Positions 8,490 through 16,693 of a DNA stretch of 56,340 nucleotides are shown one piece after another. The notes below the pieces were generated by a model. It had not been told where the DNA came from and ran no database searches. It was given only the letters and a program-made list of their open reading frames with translations. How positions within the stretch are numbered: the stretch's first letter is position 1; each line of letters begins with the position of its first letter. Both the position numbers and the translations under genes were made by a program. The stretch comes from Marinobacter sp. (GTDB taxonomy: Bacteria > Pseudomonadota > Gammaproteobacteria > Pseudomonadales > Oleiphilaceae), in the NCBI GenBank assembly GCA_018066865.1, contig JAGPVT010000042.1, forward strand, positions 1 to 56,340. Direction: 5' to 3'.

Positions 8490-9221
8490 TTACGAATCTA
8501 CGGTGTCGATACCGTAGCGGGAGCCCCGCGCCTTGAGGCGATAAAACTCCTCAACGATGCCGGCCATGGCATCCGGGCAGTAAGGTCTTAAACCACCCAG
8601 AACCAGGTGCTTCGACACTTCGCCTACGGGCTTGCCATCAGAGAGCAGACGGTATTCAAGTGTGACATTGCCACGCTTGCCGTTCGCTTCCAGATCGGCA
8701 TTGTGCAGTTCCAGCTCCGGTGAGACGGCGTCCAGGCTGTCAAGTGTGAGGCTCATGCTCGCGTACATCACCATAGGGCGATCGGGGTTGAACATCACAT
8801 CCTTGGATTCCATTAATGGCTTCAGCGTGTGAGGGAAGTTCTTGCCGGAGGCAGCCACGTAGCAGCGGATAAACTCTTCGATAACCTGTTCATCGCGGGT
8901 TATATCGCCACTGCGCGTTACTTCGATATAGACCTTGCCATTCTGATCGCACACTTCAATGGTTCCGTCATCGCTTTCCCTGAATTCCAGTGGTATGCCG
9001 CCGCCCAGCAGGGCGCGGAACTGGAAGGTCATGTGTCGGGAAAGCCCGAAACGTGAAACCACCACGGCGAAAAGCAGATCTCCGGGGACACAGAACCGGC
9101 GCGCATCGGGATCGTGAATCGGATTGAAATCTCCGGCCACTTCCTTGGCGAACAGGCTGGCCTGAGACGCAGAAATATGTACGCGTCCGTCCTGGATTGA
9201 ATGAAAGCGGTCTGGAAACAT
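8490..9221 (-). CDS. DUF3581 family protein (hotdog-like)
   Basis: The protein is 243 aa. Near the N-terminus it contains FAKEVAGDFNPIHDPDARRFCVPGDL, resembling the catalytic segment of MaoC-type hotdog hydratases (GDxNPxH). The whole sequence resembles the DUF3581 family of gammaproteobacteria, named here from memory. The function is unknown. No signal peptide or membrane segment is visible. It sits convergently between ahpC and ahpF and starts 267 bp from ahpF on the opposite strand. A link to fatty-acid or peroxide metabolism is only contextual. Confidence 0.75.
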   Translation of the reverse strand: MFPDRFHSIQDGRVHISASQASLFAKEVAGDFNPIHDPDARRFCVPGDLLFAVVVSRFGLSRHMTFQFRALLGGGIPLEFRESDDGTIEVCDQNGKVYIEVTRSGDITRDEQVIEEFIRCYVAASGKNFPHTLKPLMESKDVMFNPDRPMVMYASMSLTLDSLDAVSPELELHNADLEANGKRGNVTLEYRLLSDGKPVGEVSKHLVLGGLRPYCPDAMAGIVEEFYRLKARGSRYGIDTVDS

Positions 9222-9340
9222 GTGCTACTTGTCCTGGGTGCAAGGGGTGGCGTCGCAACGCCTTTCGATATGGTACCGGGGTCGGGCGCTTATGGATATG
9301 CGCTATTTGTCCATTTACAGGCAAGGCAAATGATCGGTCT

Positions 9341-9377
9341 ATAGCAGTTTACTATCAATTGGTTTGGATCAATTAAT
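9341..9377 (+). promoter_or_regulatory. predicted OxyR binding site upstream of ahpF
   Basis: ATAG-N7-CTAT (9341-9355) is exact. The second pair, 7 bp further on, is degenerate (TTTG-N7-TAAT). The site lies about 13 bp upstream of a plausible -35 (TTGCCG 9390-9395) and -10 (TATATC 9412-9417). This mirrors the ahpC upstream element. Confidence 0.5.
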
Positions 9378-9389
9378 TTGAGCATTTTG

Positions 9390-9417
9390 TTGCCGGCCCG
9401 TATCGTTTGGATATATC
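9390..9417 (+). promoter_or_regulatory. predicted ahpF promoter
   Basis: TTGCCG (9390-9395) and TATATC (9412-9417) have a 16-bp spacer, about 70 bp before the ahpF start. The match to sigma70 is modest. An OxyR-like element lies just upstream. Confidence 0.4.
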
Positions 9418-9488
9418 CGAATCACAGATCATTTTGAATCCAGAAATTCAGACGATCAGTCTAAAGAGTCTACTAGAGGAATCGTTAC

Positions 9489-11054
9489 ATGTTGGATGCC
9501 AATATCAAGCAGCAACTGAAAGCCTACATGGAAAAACTGCAGCAGCCGATTGAGCTGGTTGCCGCCTATGATGACGGTGCTAAATCTCAGGAGTTGCGGC
9601 AGCTTTTGGAAGAAATCGAGCCGATGTCCGAGAAGATTAGCCTGCGCACGGAAGAGTCGAACGATGTGCGTCGCCCGTCTTTCGCGATAAACCGTGTGGG
9701 TAGCGACATGGGTGTTCGCTTCGCGGGCATCCCCATGGGCCACGAGTTTACGTCTCTGGTTCTGGCATTGCTGCAGGTGGGTGGTCACCCGTCCAAGGCC
9801 TCTCAGGGTGTGATCGAGCAAATTCAGCAACTGGACGGCGACTTCGAGTTTGAGACCTATTTTTCACTCTCGTGCCAGAACTGCCCGGACGTGGTTCAGG
9901 CTTTGAACCTGATGAGCGTTCTGAATCCCGGTGTGCGCCATACGGCGATAGACGGCGCCCTGTTCCAGGATGAAGTGGAAAAACGCGAGATCATGTCGGT
10001 ACCGAGTGTTTACCTGAACGGTGAGCCATGGGGTCAGGGGCGCATGACGCTGGAAGAGATTGTTTCCAGGCTGGACACAAAGTCGGACGAGAAAGAAGCC
10101 GAGAAGATCAACCAGAAAGACACCTTTGAGGTGTTGGTGATTGGTGGCGGCCCGGCTGGCTCTGCGGCGGCTATTTATGCGGCGCGTAAAGGTATTTCCA
10201 CAGGTATTGCAGCTGAGCGCTTTGGTGGACAGGTAGTGGATACCATGGGGATCGAGAATCTGATCTCCGTGCCTTATACCGAAGGCCCCAAGCTGGTTGC
10301 GGCCATGGAGCAACACGTTAAAGAATACGACGTGGATATTATGAATATGCAGCTGGCCGAGAAGCTGATTCCGGCTACCAAGCGTGGAATGCCCCATGAG
10401 GTTCGTCTGGCCAATGGTGCATCGCTTAAGGCTCGTACGGTTGTGCTGTCCACCGGCGCTCGCTGGCGCCCGCTGGGTGTGCCTGGTGAGGTGGAGTACC
10501 GGAACAAGGGCGTGGCTTACTGCCCGCATTGCGACGGCCCGTTGTTCAAAGGCAAGCATGTTGCGGTGATTGGCGGCGGTAACTCCGGGGTTGAAGCCGC
10601 CATCGACCTGGCCGGTATCGTGGGTCATGTGACACTGATCGAGTTCGGCGCCGAAATGCGTGCTGACGATGTACTGCAGAAAAAGCTGCGCAGCCTGAAC
10701 AATGTAGACGTTATTACGTCTGGCCAGACCACCGAAGTGGTTGGTGAGAACGGCAGAGTGAGCGGCCTGAACTACACGGATCGCAACACTGGCGAAAGCC
10801 ATCATGTAGCTCTGGAAGGTGTCTTCGTTCAGATTGGCCTGGTGCCAAACACCGAATGGCTCAAGGGTGATATCGAGCTGAGCCAGCACGGCGAAATCAT
10901 CATCAACGACCGTAACGAAACCTCAATTCCGGGAGTCTTTGCTGCCGGCGACGTCACTACTGTGCCTTACAAGCAGATTGTGATTTCCATGGGCGAAGGC
11001 TCGAAAGCCGCACTGAGTGCTTTTGACTTCCTGATCCGCAACTCTGTGGAATAA
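9489..11054 (+). CDS. ahpF: alkyl hydroperoxide reductase flavoprotein subunit AhpF
   Basis: The protein is 521 aa, full length for AhpF. The N-terminal tandem thioredoxin-fold domain (1-200) has the CxxC pair Cys129/Cys132 (SCQNCPD). FAD (GGGPAG, about 218) and NADH (GGGNSG, about 362) Rossmann motifs follow. The second redox pair is in AYCPHCDGP, about 344-347. AhpF passes electrons from NADH through FAD and both disulfides to AhpC. ATG 9489 has an AGAGGA ribosome site. Unlike in enterics, it is separated from ahpC by the opposite-strand DUF3581 gene and has its own promoter region. Confidence 0.97.
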   Translation: MLDANIKQQLKAYMEKLQQPIELVAAYDDGAKSQELRQLLEEIEPMSEKISLRTEESNDVRRPSFAINRVGSDMGVRFAGIPMGHEFTSLVLALLQVGGHPSKASQGVIEQIQQLDGDFEFETYFSLSCQNCPDVVQALNLMSVLNPGVRHTAIDGALFQDEVEKREIMSVPSVYLNGEPWGQGRMTLEEIVSRLDTKSDEKEAEKINQKDTFEVLVIGGGPAGSAAAIYAARKGISTGIAAERFGGQVVDTMGIENLISVPYTEGPKLVAAMEQHVKEYDVDIMNMQLAEKLIPATKRGMPHEVRLANGASLKARTVVLSTGARWRPLGVPGEVEYRNKGVAYCPHCDGPLFKGKHVAVIGGGNSGVEAAIDLAGIVGHVTLIEFGAEMRADDVLQKKLRSLNNVDVITSGQTTEVVGENGRVSGLNYTDRNTGESHHVALEGVFVQIGLVPNTEWLKGDIELSQHGEIIINDRNETSIPGVFAAGDVTTVPYKQIVISMGEGSKAALSAFDFLIRNSVE

Positions 11055-11071
11055 GGTAATTGGTAGGGTAA

Positions 11072-11743
11072 TCACGAGCCGGGCATGATTCCCCGCGCCA
11101 GGCTCCCCTCAACAGCCGCCGGTGCGCCTTTCCCTGAAAACAGATGCCCGTATGCGGCTGTTATCCCGGATAGAATGAAGTCGTGGGGAACGTCGTCGAA
11201 AACCCCGTGATCGTTCACGTATTCCATGTGTGCTTCCCCGGCCTCGGTGTATTCCTGGAAAATGGAGTCGTTGACGCCGTCAAACTCAAGAGGCTCTACC
11301 TTCATCATCTCGCACAGATGCTTGTTGAAAGCGGGTGTGGCTTTTACCCAGCGACCGTTGAGGTAAAGCTCGATAAATCCGTGCATGCGGAAAATGTCTG
11401 ACCGCAGCCATTCAATCAGTTTGGGGCTTGAGAGGTGATTGCGCACATCGGCAAGGCCCAGACGGCTGGGAATGCCGATGGATCGTGCTGCAGCGCCGAG
11501 TAATACCGCTTTTGGAATGCAGTAGCTTTCGCCGGTTTTAAGTGCATAGCTGGCACTGAAGGTTTCGGGTTCGGGGCGGAAAACGTAGGGGTTATAGCTA
11601 ACGCTGTCCCGGGCAGCGAGATACAGAGTTTTTGCCTGTTCTATCGGATCCTTGGATACACCTTCAAGTCGGGCCGCAATCCAGGCCTTCAGCTCGGGCT
11701 GGTTGTAGTCAAAATAAGCAGTGGGCTGGAGATAGCGTTCCAT
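11072..11743 (-). CDS. transglutaminase-like cysteine peptidase-fold protein
   Basis: The protein is 223 aa. The transglutaminase core is visible: GESYCIPKAVLLGAAARSIGIPSRLGL (catalytic Cys), then RMHGFIELYLNGRWVKATPAFN with the conserved His and the Thr/Asp position. There is no signal peptide, so it is probably cytoplasmic. Bacterial members of this superfamily are mostly proteases or of unknown role. It is convergent with ahpF (17 bp between stops). It lies downstream of the SpoU methyltransferase gene on the same strand, about 110 bp away. Confidence 0.8.
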   Translation of the reverse strand: MERYLQPTAYFDYNQPELKAWIAARLEGVSKDPIEQAKTLYLAARDSVSYNPYVFRPEPETFSASYALKTGESYCIPKAVLLGAAARSIGIPSRLGLADVRNHLSSPKLIEWLRSDIFRMHGFIELYLNGRWVKATPAFNKHLCEMMKVEPLEFDGVNDSIFQEYTEAGEAHMEYVNDHGVFDDVPHDFILSGITAAYGHLFSGKGAPAAVEGSLARGIMPGS

Positions 11744-11852
11744 AATCGGGTGTCCGGTTCAGAGCATCAGGTTCTGATCATCGCCAATTAGCAAGCTACA
11801 GGCAATGGCGATAACCACCAGGATGATTGCCGAAATGGATCACGCTCGCCGG

Positions 11853-12587
11853 TCAGGAGCCCCGAGCCAGTTCATAAGCACACATGTTGACCGCCGAGGC
11901 CAGGTTAAGGGATTCGATCTCGCCTTTGCCCGGTATGGTGTAAGGCGTTGCACCCAGCTGTGCCAGCGCTTCGGGCGGAACGCCGCGGGCTTCGTTCCCG
12001 AACAGGTAGCAATCGTGCCGGCTGAAAGACTCTGCTGTGAGTTTGTCACCGTCCAGATCCAGGCAGGCAACAGAACGGTAGCGGCTGTTCAGGGTGTCCA
12101 GGGGCACCTCGGTTTCAATCGGCACGTGGAAAATCGCGCCCATGCTGGCGCGCACCACTTTCGGGTTGTAAGGATCAACACTGCCGGGGCTCAGCAGGCA
12201 GCGAAAACCGCCAAACCAGGCCAGGGTGCGTAAAATCGTTCCGAGGTTGCCGGGGTCTTGAATTTCGTGCAGATAAATGGCCTTTTGGCAGGGCTTGGGA
12301 GCAGGCTCAACGCTTTTATCCGGCATGGGCACCACCGCCAGAATCCCCTGGGGCGTGTGGGTATCGGCGAGCTGTGCCATCTGGCGCTCGTTAACCTGGT
12401 GAGTCCTGAGCGGGCTCGGCCAATGCTCATACGCGCCGGTTACATACAGCTCGGCCGCGTTCAGCTCGGGCTGGCGGGCTGCGGCTTTCTGCAGTTCCAG
12501 CACAAGGTGTTCGCCTTCAACCAGATAGTGGCCCAGCGCCTGACGGTATTTTTTCTGGTGCAGTTTTTTGATGTCCTCCAGCTTCAC
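11853..12587 (-). CDS. TrmH/SpoU family RNA 2'-O-methyltransferase
   Basis: The protein is 244 aa. It has an N-terminal substrate-binding part (about 1-95) and the C-terminal SPOUT knot with all three motifs: QDPGNLGTILRTLAWFG, LFGNEARGVPPE and IPGKGEIESLNLASAVNMCAYE. It should methylate a ribose in tRNA or rRNA using S-adenosylmethionine. The GTG start at 12587 overlaps the stop of the upstream COG2509 gene in a GTGA arrangement, so the two are translationally coupled. The target nucleotide is not known. Confidence 0.9.
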   Translation of the reverse strand: MKLEDIKKLHQKKYRQALGHYLVEGEHLVLELQKAAARQPELNAAELYVTGAYEHWPSPLRTHQVNERQMAQLADTHTPQGILAVVPMPDKSVEPAPKPCQKAIYLHEIQDPGNLGTILRTLAWFGGFRCLLSPGSVDPYNPKVVRASMGAIFHVPIETEVPLDTLNSRYRSVACLDLDGDKLTAESFSRHDCYLFGNEARGVPPEALAQLGATPYTIPGKGEIESLNLASAVNMCAYELARGS

Positions 12588-14221
12588 GATGGGGCTCCGC
12601 TGTTCGTGTCCAGATCTTCCAGCATGGCCAGGGCCAGTGCTTCGGCCACCTTGATGCCGTCTACGCCGGCCGAAAGAATGCCACCGGCATAGCCTGCGCC
12701 TTCGCCTGCCGGATAAAGGCCGCGAGTATTCAGGCTTTGCAGACTGGTGCGATCGCGGGTGATGCGCACCGGTGAGGAAGTGCGGGTTTCGATGCCGGTC
12801 AGGATGGCGTCCTTCCGGTCAAAGCCCCGGATCTGCTTGCCGAAAGCCGGCAATGCCTCGCGAATGGCTTCGATGGCATACGCCGGCAGGGAAGGCGCCA
12901 GGTCCCCCAGTTTGATGCCGGGCTTGTAGGACGGCTCGACGTCGCCCAACTCGGTGGAGGGTTTGCGTTTGATGAAATCTCCCACCAGCTGGGCAGGCGC
13001 GCAGTAATCACTGCCGCCGAGCGTATAGGCCAGGGACTCCAGGGCCTCCTGAAATTCCACTCCGGCCAGCGGGCCGCCTGGAAAGTCTTCTTCGGGATGC
13101 ACGGCCACTACAATGCCGGCATTGGCGTTGCGCTCATTGCGGGAATACTGGCTCATGCCGTTGGTGACAACCCGCTCGGGTTCGGAGGTCGCAGCCACCA
13201 CCGTGCCTCCCGGGCACATGCAGAAACTGTAGACTGCGCGCCCGTTGCTCGCGTGGTACACCAGTTTGTAGTCCGCTGCGCCCAAGGCGGGGTGTCCGGC
13301 GTATTTGCCCAGGCGAGCGTTGTCGATAAGCGATTGCGGGTGCTCGATACGAAAGCCGATGGCAAAGGGTTTGGCTTCAATAAACACATCGTTGCGCTGG
13401 AGCATGCGAAAGGTATCGCGCGCGCTGTGACCGAGCGCCAGAATCACATACCGGCTATCCAGGCGCTCGCCGCTGGCCAACTCTACGCCTTCAACGCGGC
13501 CATTGCGGGTGCGCAGGTTAGTGACCTTGCTTTCAAAGCGGATCTCGCCACCGAGGCGGATAATTTCCTCACGCATGGTGGCTACCACGCCGGTCAGCCT
13601 GAAGGTGCCGATGTGGGGTTTGCTGACATACAGAATTTCTTCGGGGGCACCGGCACGGATAAATTCACGCATCACTTGGCGGCCGTAGAACTTCGGATCT
13701 TTGATCTGGCTGTACAGCTTGCCGTCCGAGAACAGGCCCGCACCGCCTTCACCAAACTGCACGTTGGACTCCGGTGATAGCTGCTTTTTCCGCCACAAGG
13801 CCCAGGTGTCCTTGGTGCGACGGCGTACGTCAGTGCCGCGCTCCAGCACAATGGGCCGGAACCCCATTTGGGCCAGAATCAGGGCGGCAAACAGGCCACA
13901 CGGGCCGAACCCGATCACCACCGGGCGTTCGGTGAGGCCAGCGGGTGCCTGTGCGACCGGGTAATAAGCGGTATCCGGTGCCGGCCGCACGTGCTGATCT
14001 TTTTCAAAGCGGGCCAGAATGGCGTCTTCGTTGCGCGCCTTCAGATCAACAATGTAAACGAACTTGATCTCGGTGTTTTTCTTGCGGGCATCGTAGCTGC
14101 GCTTGAACACGGTGAACTCCGCCAGGTCGGCGTCGTCGATGCCCAGACGCTCGATGATAGCGGCTCTCAGGGCACTTTCGGGGTGCTCCAGCGGCAGCGC
14201 CAGTTCGGTAAGGCGGATCAT
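12584..14221 (-). CDS. NAD(P)/FAD-dependent oxidoreductase, COG2509 type
   Basis: The protein is 545 aa. An N-terminal RNA-binding-like region (about 1-90, rich in EIKFVYIVDL) is followed by a FAD Rossmann motif VIGFGPCGLFAALILAQMG and LERG. The segment QFGEGGAGLFSDGKLYSQIKD is diagnostic of this family, and PAGEGAGYAGGILSAGVDG lies at the C-terminus. Members are broadly conserved but of uncertain function. ATG 14221 with AGGA was preferred over upstream frames because it gives the usual family N-terminus. It is coupled to the downstream methyltransferase and divergent from rlmE, about 195 bp away. Confidence 0.88.
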   Translation of the reverse strand: MIRLTELALPLEHPESALRAAIIERLGIDDADLAEFTVFKRSYDARKKNTEIKFVYIVDLKARNEDAILARFEKDQHVRPAPDTAYYPVAQAPAGLTERPVVIGFGPCGLFAALILAQMGFRPIVLERGTDVRRRTKDTWALWRKKQLSPESNVQFGEGGAGLFSDGKLYSQIKDPKFYGRQVMREFIRAGAPEEILYVSKPHIGTFRLTGVVATMREEIIRLGGEIRFESKVTNLRTRNGRVEGVELASGERLDSRYVILALGHSARDTFRMLQRNDVFIEAKPFAIGFRIEHPQSLIDNARLGKYAGHPALGAADYKLVYHASNGRAVYSFCMCPGGTVVAATSEPERVVTNGMSQYSRNERNANAGIVVAVHPEEDFPGGPLAGVEFQEALESLAYTLGGSDYCAPAQLVGDFIKRKPSTELGDVEPSYKPGIKLGDLAPSLPAYAIEAIREALPAFGKQIRGFDRKDAILTGIETRTSSPVRITRDRTSLQSLNTRGLYPAGEGAGYAGGILSAGVDGIKVAEALALAMLEDLDTNSGAPS

Positions 14222-14416
14222 AATCAGTCCTGCGCGGCTCTGGCCGCCGATGGCGGGCTGGTTGCCGGGTATAAAGAAATCGGAAAATGTTGTGGCAATT
14301 GTACGTGCGCCCGGCCCGGATGTCAGGGTTTTGCCGGGAGGGCGCGCGACACGTACAATGAACGCTTGATTGCCCTTTTTTGACAACCTTTTTGACGACC
14401 CTTTTTAAGAGCGCCT

Positions 14417-15037
14417 ATGGCCCGATCCAAAAGCAGTAACCGCTGGCTTGAAGAGCACGTAAACGACCCCTTCGTGAAACAGGCGCAGGTCGACGGCTAT
14501 CGCTCACGGGCCAGCTACAAACTTCTTGAAATCAACAAGAAGGACCGGCTGATTCACCCCAACATGGTGGTAATGGATCTGGGCTCTGCTCCGGGTGGCT
14601 GGTCGCAAGTGGCGGTTAATCTGGTGGGCCATAAGGGCAGGGTGTTGGCCTCCGACATACTGCCTATGGACGCCATTGCCGGTGTGGAGTTCATTCAGGG
14701 CGACTTTACCGAAAACGCGGTGTTTGAAGAAATCATGGCAACTCTGGGCGACAGCCAGGTGGATGTGGTGATTTCCGATATGGCTCCGAACATCAGCGGG
14801 GTTACGGTTTCCGACCAGGCATCTTCGATGTATCTGGTAGAGTTGGCGCTGGATATGGCCAGCCAGGTGCTCAAACCCAAAGGCAGCTTTGTGGCCAAGG
14901 TGTTTCAGGGTGAAGGCTACGATGAGTATCTGAAAGCCGTCAGGGCCGTGTTTGATAAGGTCGTGGCGCGAAAGCCGGACTCTTCACGCTCCCGCTCCCG
15001 GGAAGTCTATATCGTTGGCAAGGGTTTCAAGGGCTGA
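14417..15037 (+). CDS. rlmE: 23S rRNA (uridine2552-2'-O)-methyltransferase RlmE
   Basis: The 206-aa FtsJ/RrmJ protein has the K-D-K-E catalytic tetrad at Lys35, Asp121, Lys161 and Glu196, matching Lys38/Asp124/Lys164/Glu199 of E. coli. The SAM motif [13 protein letters not shown] is complete. It methylates U2552 in the A-loop late in 50S assembly. In enterics rlmE is followed by ftsH; here the next gene is a convergent deacetylase, so that linkage is absent. Confidence 0.97.
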   Translation: MARSKSSNRWLEEHVNDPFVKQAQVDGYRSRASYKLLEINKKDRLIHPNMVVMDLGSAPGGWSQVAVNLVGHKGRVLASDILPMDAIAGVEFIQGDFTENAVFEEIMATLGDSQVDVVISDMAPNISGVTVSDQASSMYLVELALDMASQVLKPKGSFVAKVFQGEGYDEYLKAVRAVFDKVVARKPDSSRSRSREVYIVGKGFKG

Positions 15038-15063
15038 ACCGGATCCCGGCCAGCCCCGGTTAA

Positions 15064-16092
15064 TCAGCGGCCTTCGAAGCCCTTGAGCACGTTTACAACA
15101 TTCACGCCAATGGCGTCCACATCGTACCCGCCTTCCATGGTGAATACTGTGGGCAGCCCCAGCTGTTCAATTCGTTTACCCAGAGACACGTAGTCCGCCG
15201 ATTTCAGTTTAAAGAACGAGATCGGATCTTCTTCAAAGGTATCCACACCCAGAGCGATGACTAACGCGTCCGGCTGAAAGGCTGCAATGCGCTCACAGGC
15301 GGTTTCGAGCCCCTGGCTCCAAACGCTGTAGGGTGTTCCCGGAGGATAAACAATGTTGAGGTTATAGCCGTCACCTTCGCCCTCACCGGTTTCATCGTCA
15401 AAACCGAGGAAGTGCGGGAAGACCAGATCCGGGTCGCCGTGCAGGCTGATGGTCAGTACATCACTGCGATCATAGAAAATGGCCTGGGTACCGTTGCCGT
15501 GGTGGAAATCCACATCGAGAACAGCAACCCGTTGGTAGCTCTGATCTCGAAAGGCCTGAGCTGCAATGGCGGCGTTGTTGAAAAAGCAGTAACCGCCGAA
15601 CAGGTCTGCGTGGGCGTGGTGGCCGGGTGGCCGGCACAGTGCAAAGGCGGCGTGCTCGCCGTTGGCGACGAGCTTCTGAGCGGTCAGAGCAACGTTGGCA
15701 GAGGCGCAGACGGCTTCCCATGTGCCATCAGAGATAGAGGTTTCGGCCGCAAAACTGTAATAACCAAGCCGACCGTCGATGTCTTTGGGCACACGGGGGC
15801 GCATGCCTCGGCCACACCACACAGCGGGGATAGCTTCGCCGGGCTTGCCTTCAGCCACCCAATCCGCCCAGCAATGCTCCAGAAATTCTACGTAATCTGA
15901 TTTGTGCACCCGCCTGACCGGGTCCAGACCAAATTCCTCTGGCTCTAGAACCTCACCCAGAGCTTGTGCTTTCACTCGGGCCAGAATGGTTTCTGCCCGG
16001 GATGGTTTTTCATGGGGCTCAATCAGCATACCGCCATCCAGTTCGGTTTTGACGGAGCGACGGTTGTGCAGAGGCGAGAAAACGGTTTTCAT
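15064..16092 (-). CDS. histone-deacetylase-family / acetylpolyamine deacetylase-like protein
   Basis: The protein is 342 aa and carries the class II HDAC zinc-hydrolase motifs: RPPGHHAHADLFGGYCFFNNAAIA (paired His), VLDVDFHHGNGTQ (zinc Asp and His) and MEGGYD. The N-terminal MKTVFSPLHNRR and the length match bacterial acetylpolyamine amidohydrolases, which free polyamines from acetylpolyamines in the cytoplasm. ATG 16092 gives this N-terminus. The ribosome site is weak. It is convergent with rlmE. Other HDAC-fold substrates (small amides) are possible. Confidence 0.85.
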   Translation of the reverse strand: MKTVFSPLHNRRSVKTELDGGMLIEPHEKPSRAETILARVKAQALGEVLEPEEFGLDPVRRVHKSDYVEFLEHCWADWVAEGKPGEAIPAVWCGRGMRPRVPKDIDGRLGYYSFAAETSISDGTWEAVCASANVALTAQKLVANGEHAAFALCRPPGHHAHADLFGGYCFFNNAAIAAQAFRDQSYQRVAVLDVDFHHGNGTQAIFYDRSDVLTISLHGDPDLVFPHFLGFDDETGEGEGDGYNLNIVYPPGTPYSVWSQGLETACERIAAFQPDALVIALGVDTFEEDPISFFKLKSADYVSLGKRIEQLGLPTVFTMEGGYDVDAIGVNVVNVLKGFEGR

Positions 16093-16249
16093 GGAGCGGC
16101 TATCCGGGCTGTTTTGACATCTGACTTTGCCACAGGATGCGAAGTTGCTCAAACGAACCCCGGGTGTTTAAGCGGAGATTTTCCGGTTATTGTCAAAACA
16201 TGTCATTGTGCTGAAAACACTTCACTGATTTGTAAAAAAGGAACCCGTT

Positions 16250-16540
16250 ATGGCGAACGACAGTTACCACGAACCGGTAGGCGAACTGACGGATGAAACC
16301 CGCGACATGCATCGTGCGGTCAGCTCTCTGATGGAAGAGTTTGAAGCGGTGGACTGGTACAACCAGCGAGTGGATGCTTGCAAGGATCCTGAGTTGAAAG
16401 CGATTCTTGAGCACAACCGCGACGAGGAAAAGGAACACGCAGCGATGGTGCTGGAATGGATCCGCCGCAAGGATCCCACGATGGACAAGCACCTGCGCGA
16501 GTTCCTGTTTACTGAAGGTCCCATCGGCCACCACGACTGA
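16250..16540 (+). CDS. encapsulated-ferritin-like (EncFtn) protein, short form
   Basis: The 96-aa protein closely matches the Rhodospirillum rubrum EncFtn core. HEP near the start, MEEFEAVDWYNQRVDA and HNRDEEKEHAAMVLEW align with Glu32, Glu62 and His65 of that protein, here Glu30, Glu60 and His63. These residues form the ferroxidase centre at the dimer interface of the annular decamer. The product ends right after LFTEGPIGHHD. It lacks the C-terminal extension that carries the encapsulin-targeting peptide, and no encapsulin gene is present nearby. AAGGAA lies before ATG 16250. It probably oxidizes Fe(II) without a shell. Confidence 0.85.
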   Translation: MANDSYHEPVGELTDETRDMHRAVSSLMEEFEAVDWYNQRVDACKDPELKAILEHNRDEEKEHAAMVLEWIRRKDPTMDKHLREFLFTEGPIGHHD

Positions 16541-16693
16541 TTGGGCGTAAACGCACTGCCAGCGTCATCCGTAGACTGGCCCAAACAACCGCGACCTGAG
16601 AACGTGCAGGCCAATTTCGCAGGATACCCGGCTGCGCTATCTTGATTTCCAACGCGTTACCAGAATAACGACAGTGAAATTGAGAGATTGGTT

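Noticed and set aside
9864..10889. A 341-codon open frame on the minus strand opposite ahpF
   Set aside because: Antisense shadow of ahpF with no domain similarity and His/Gln/Asn-rich composition.
11762..11850. A stop-to-stop hydrophobic frame on the minus strand (about 26 codons, ISAIILVVIAIACSLLIG...)
   Set aside because: No ATG, GTG or TTG start and no ribosome site; too short to support as a gene, although it looks like a membrane peptide.
13097..13777. A 226-codon open frame opposite the COG2509 gene
   Set aside because: Antisense shadow without domain support or start context.
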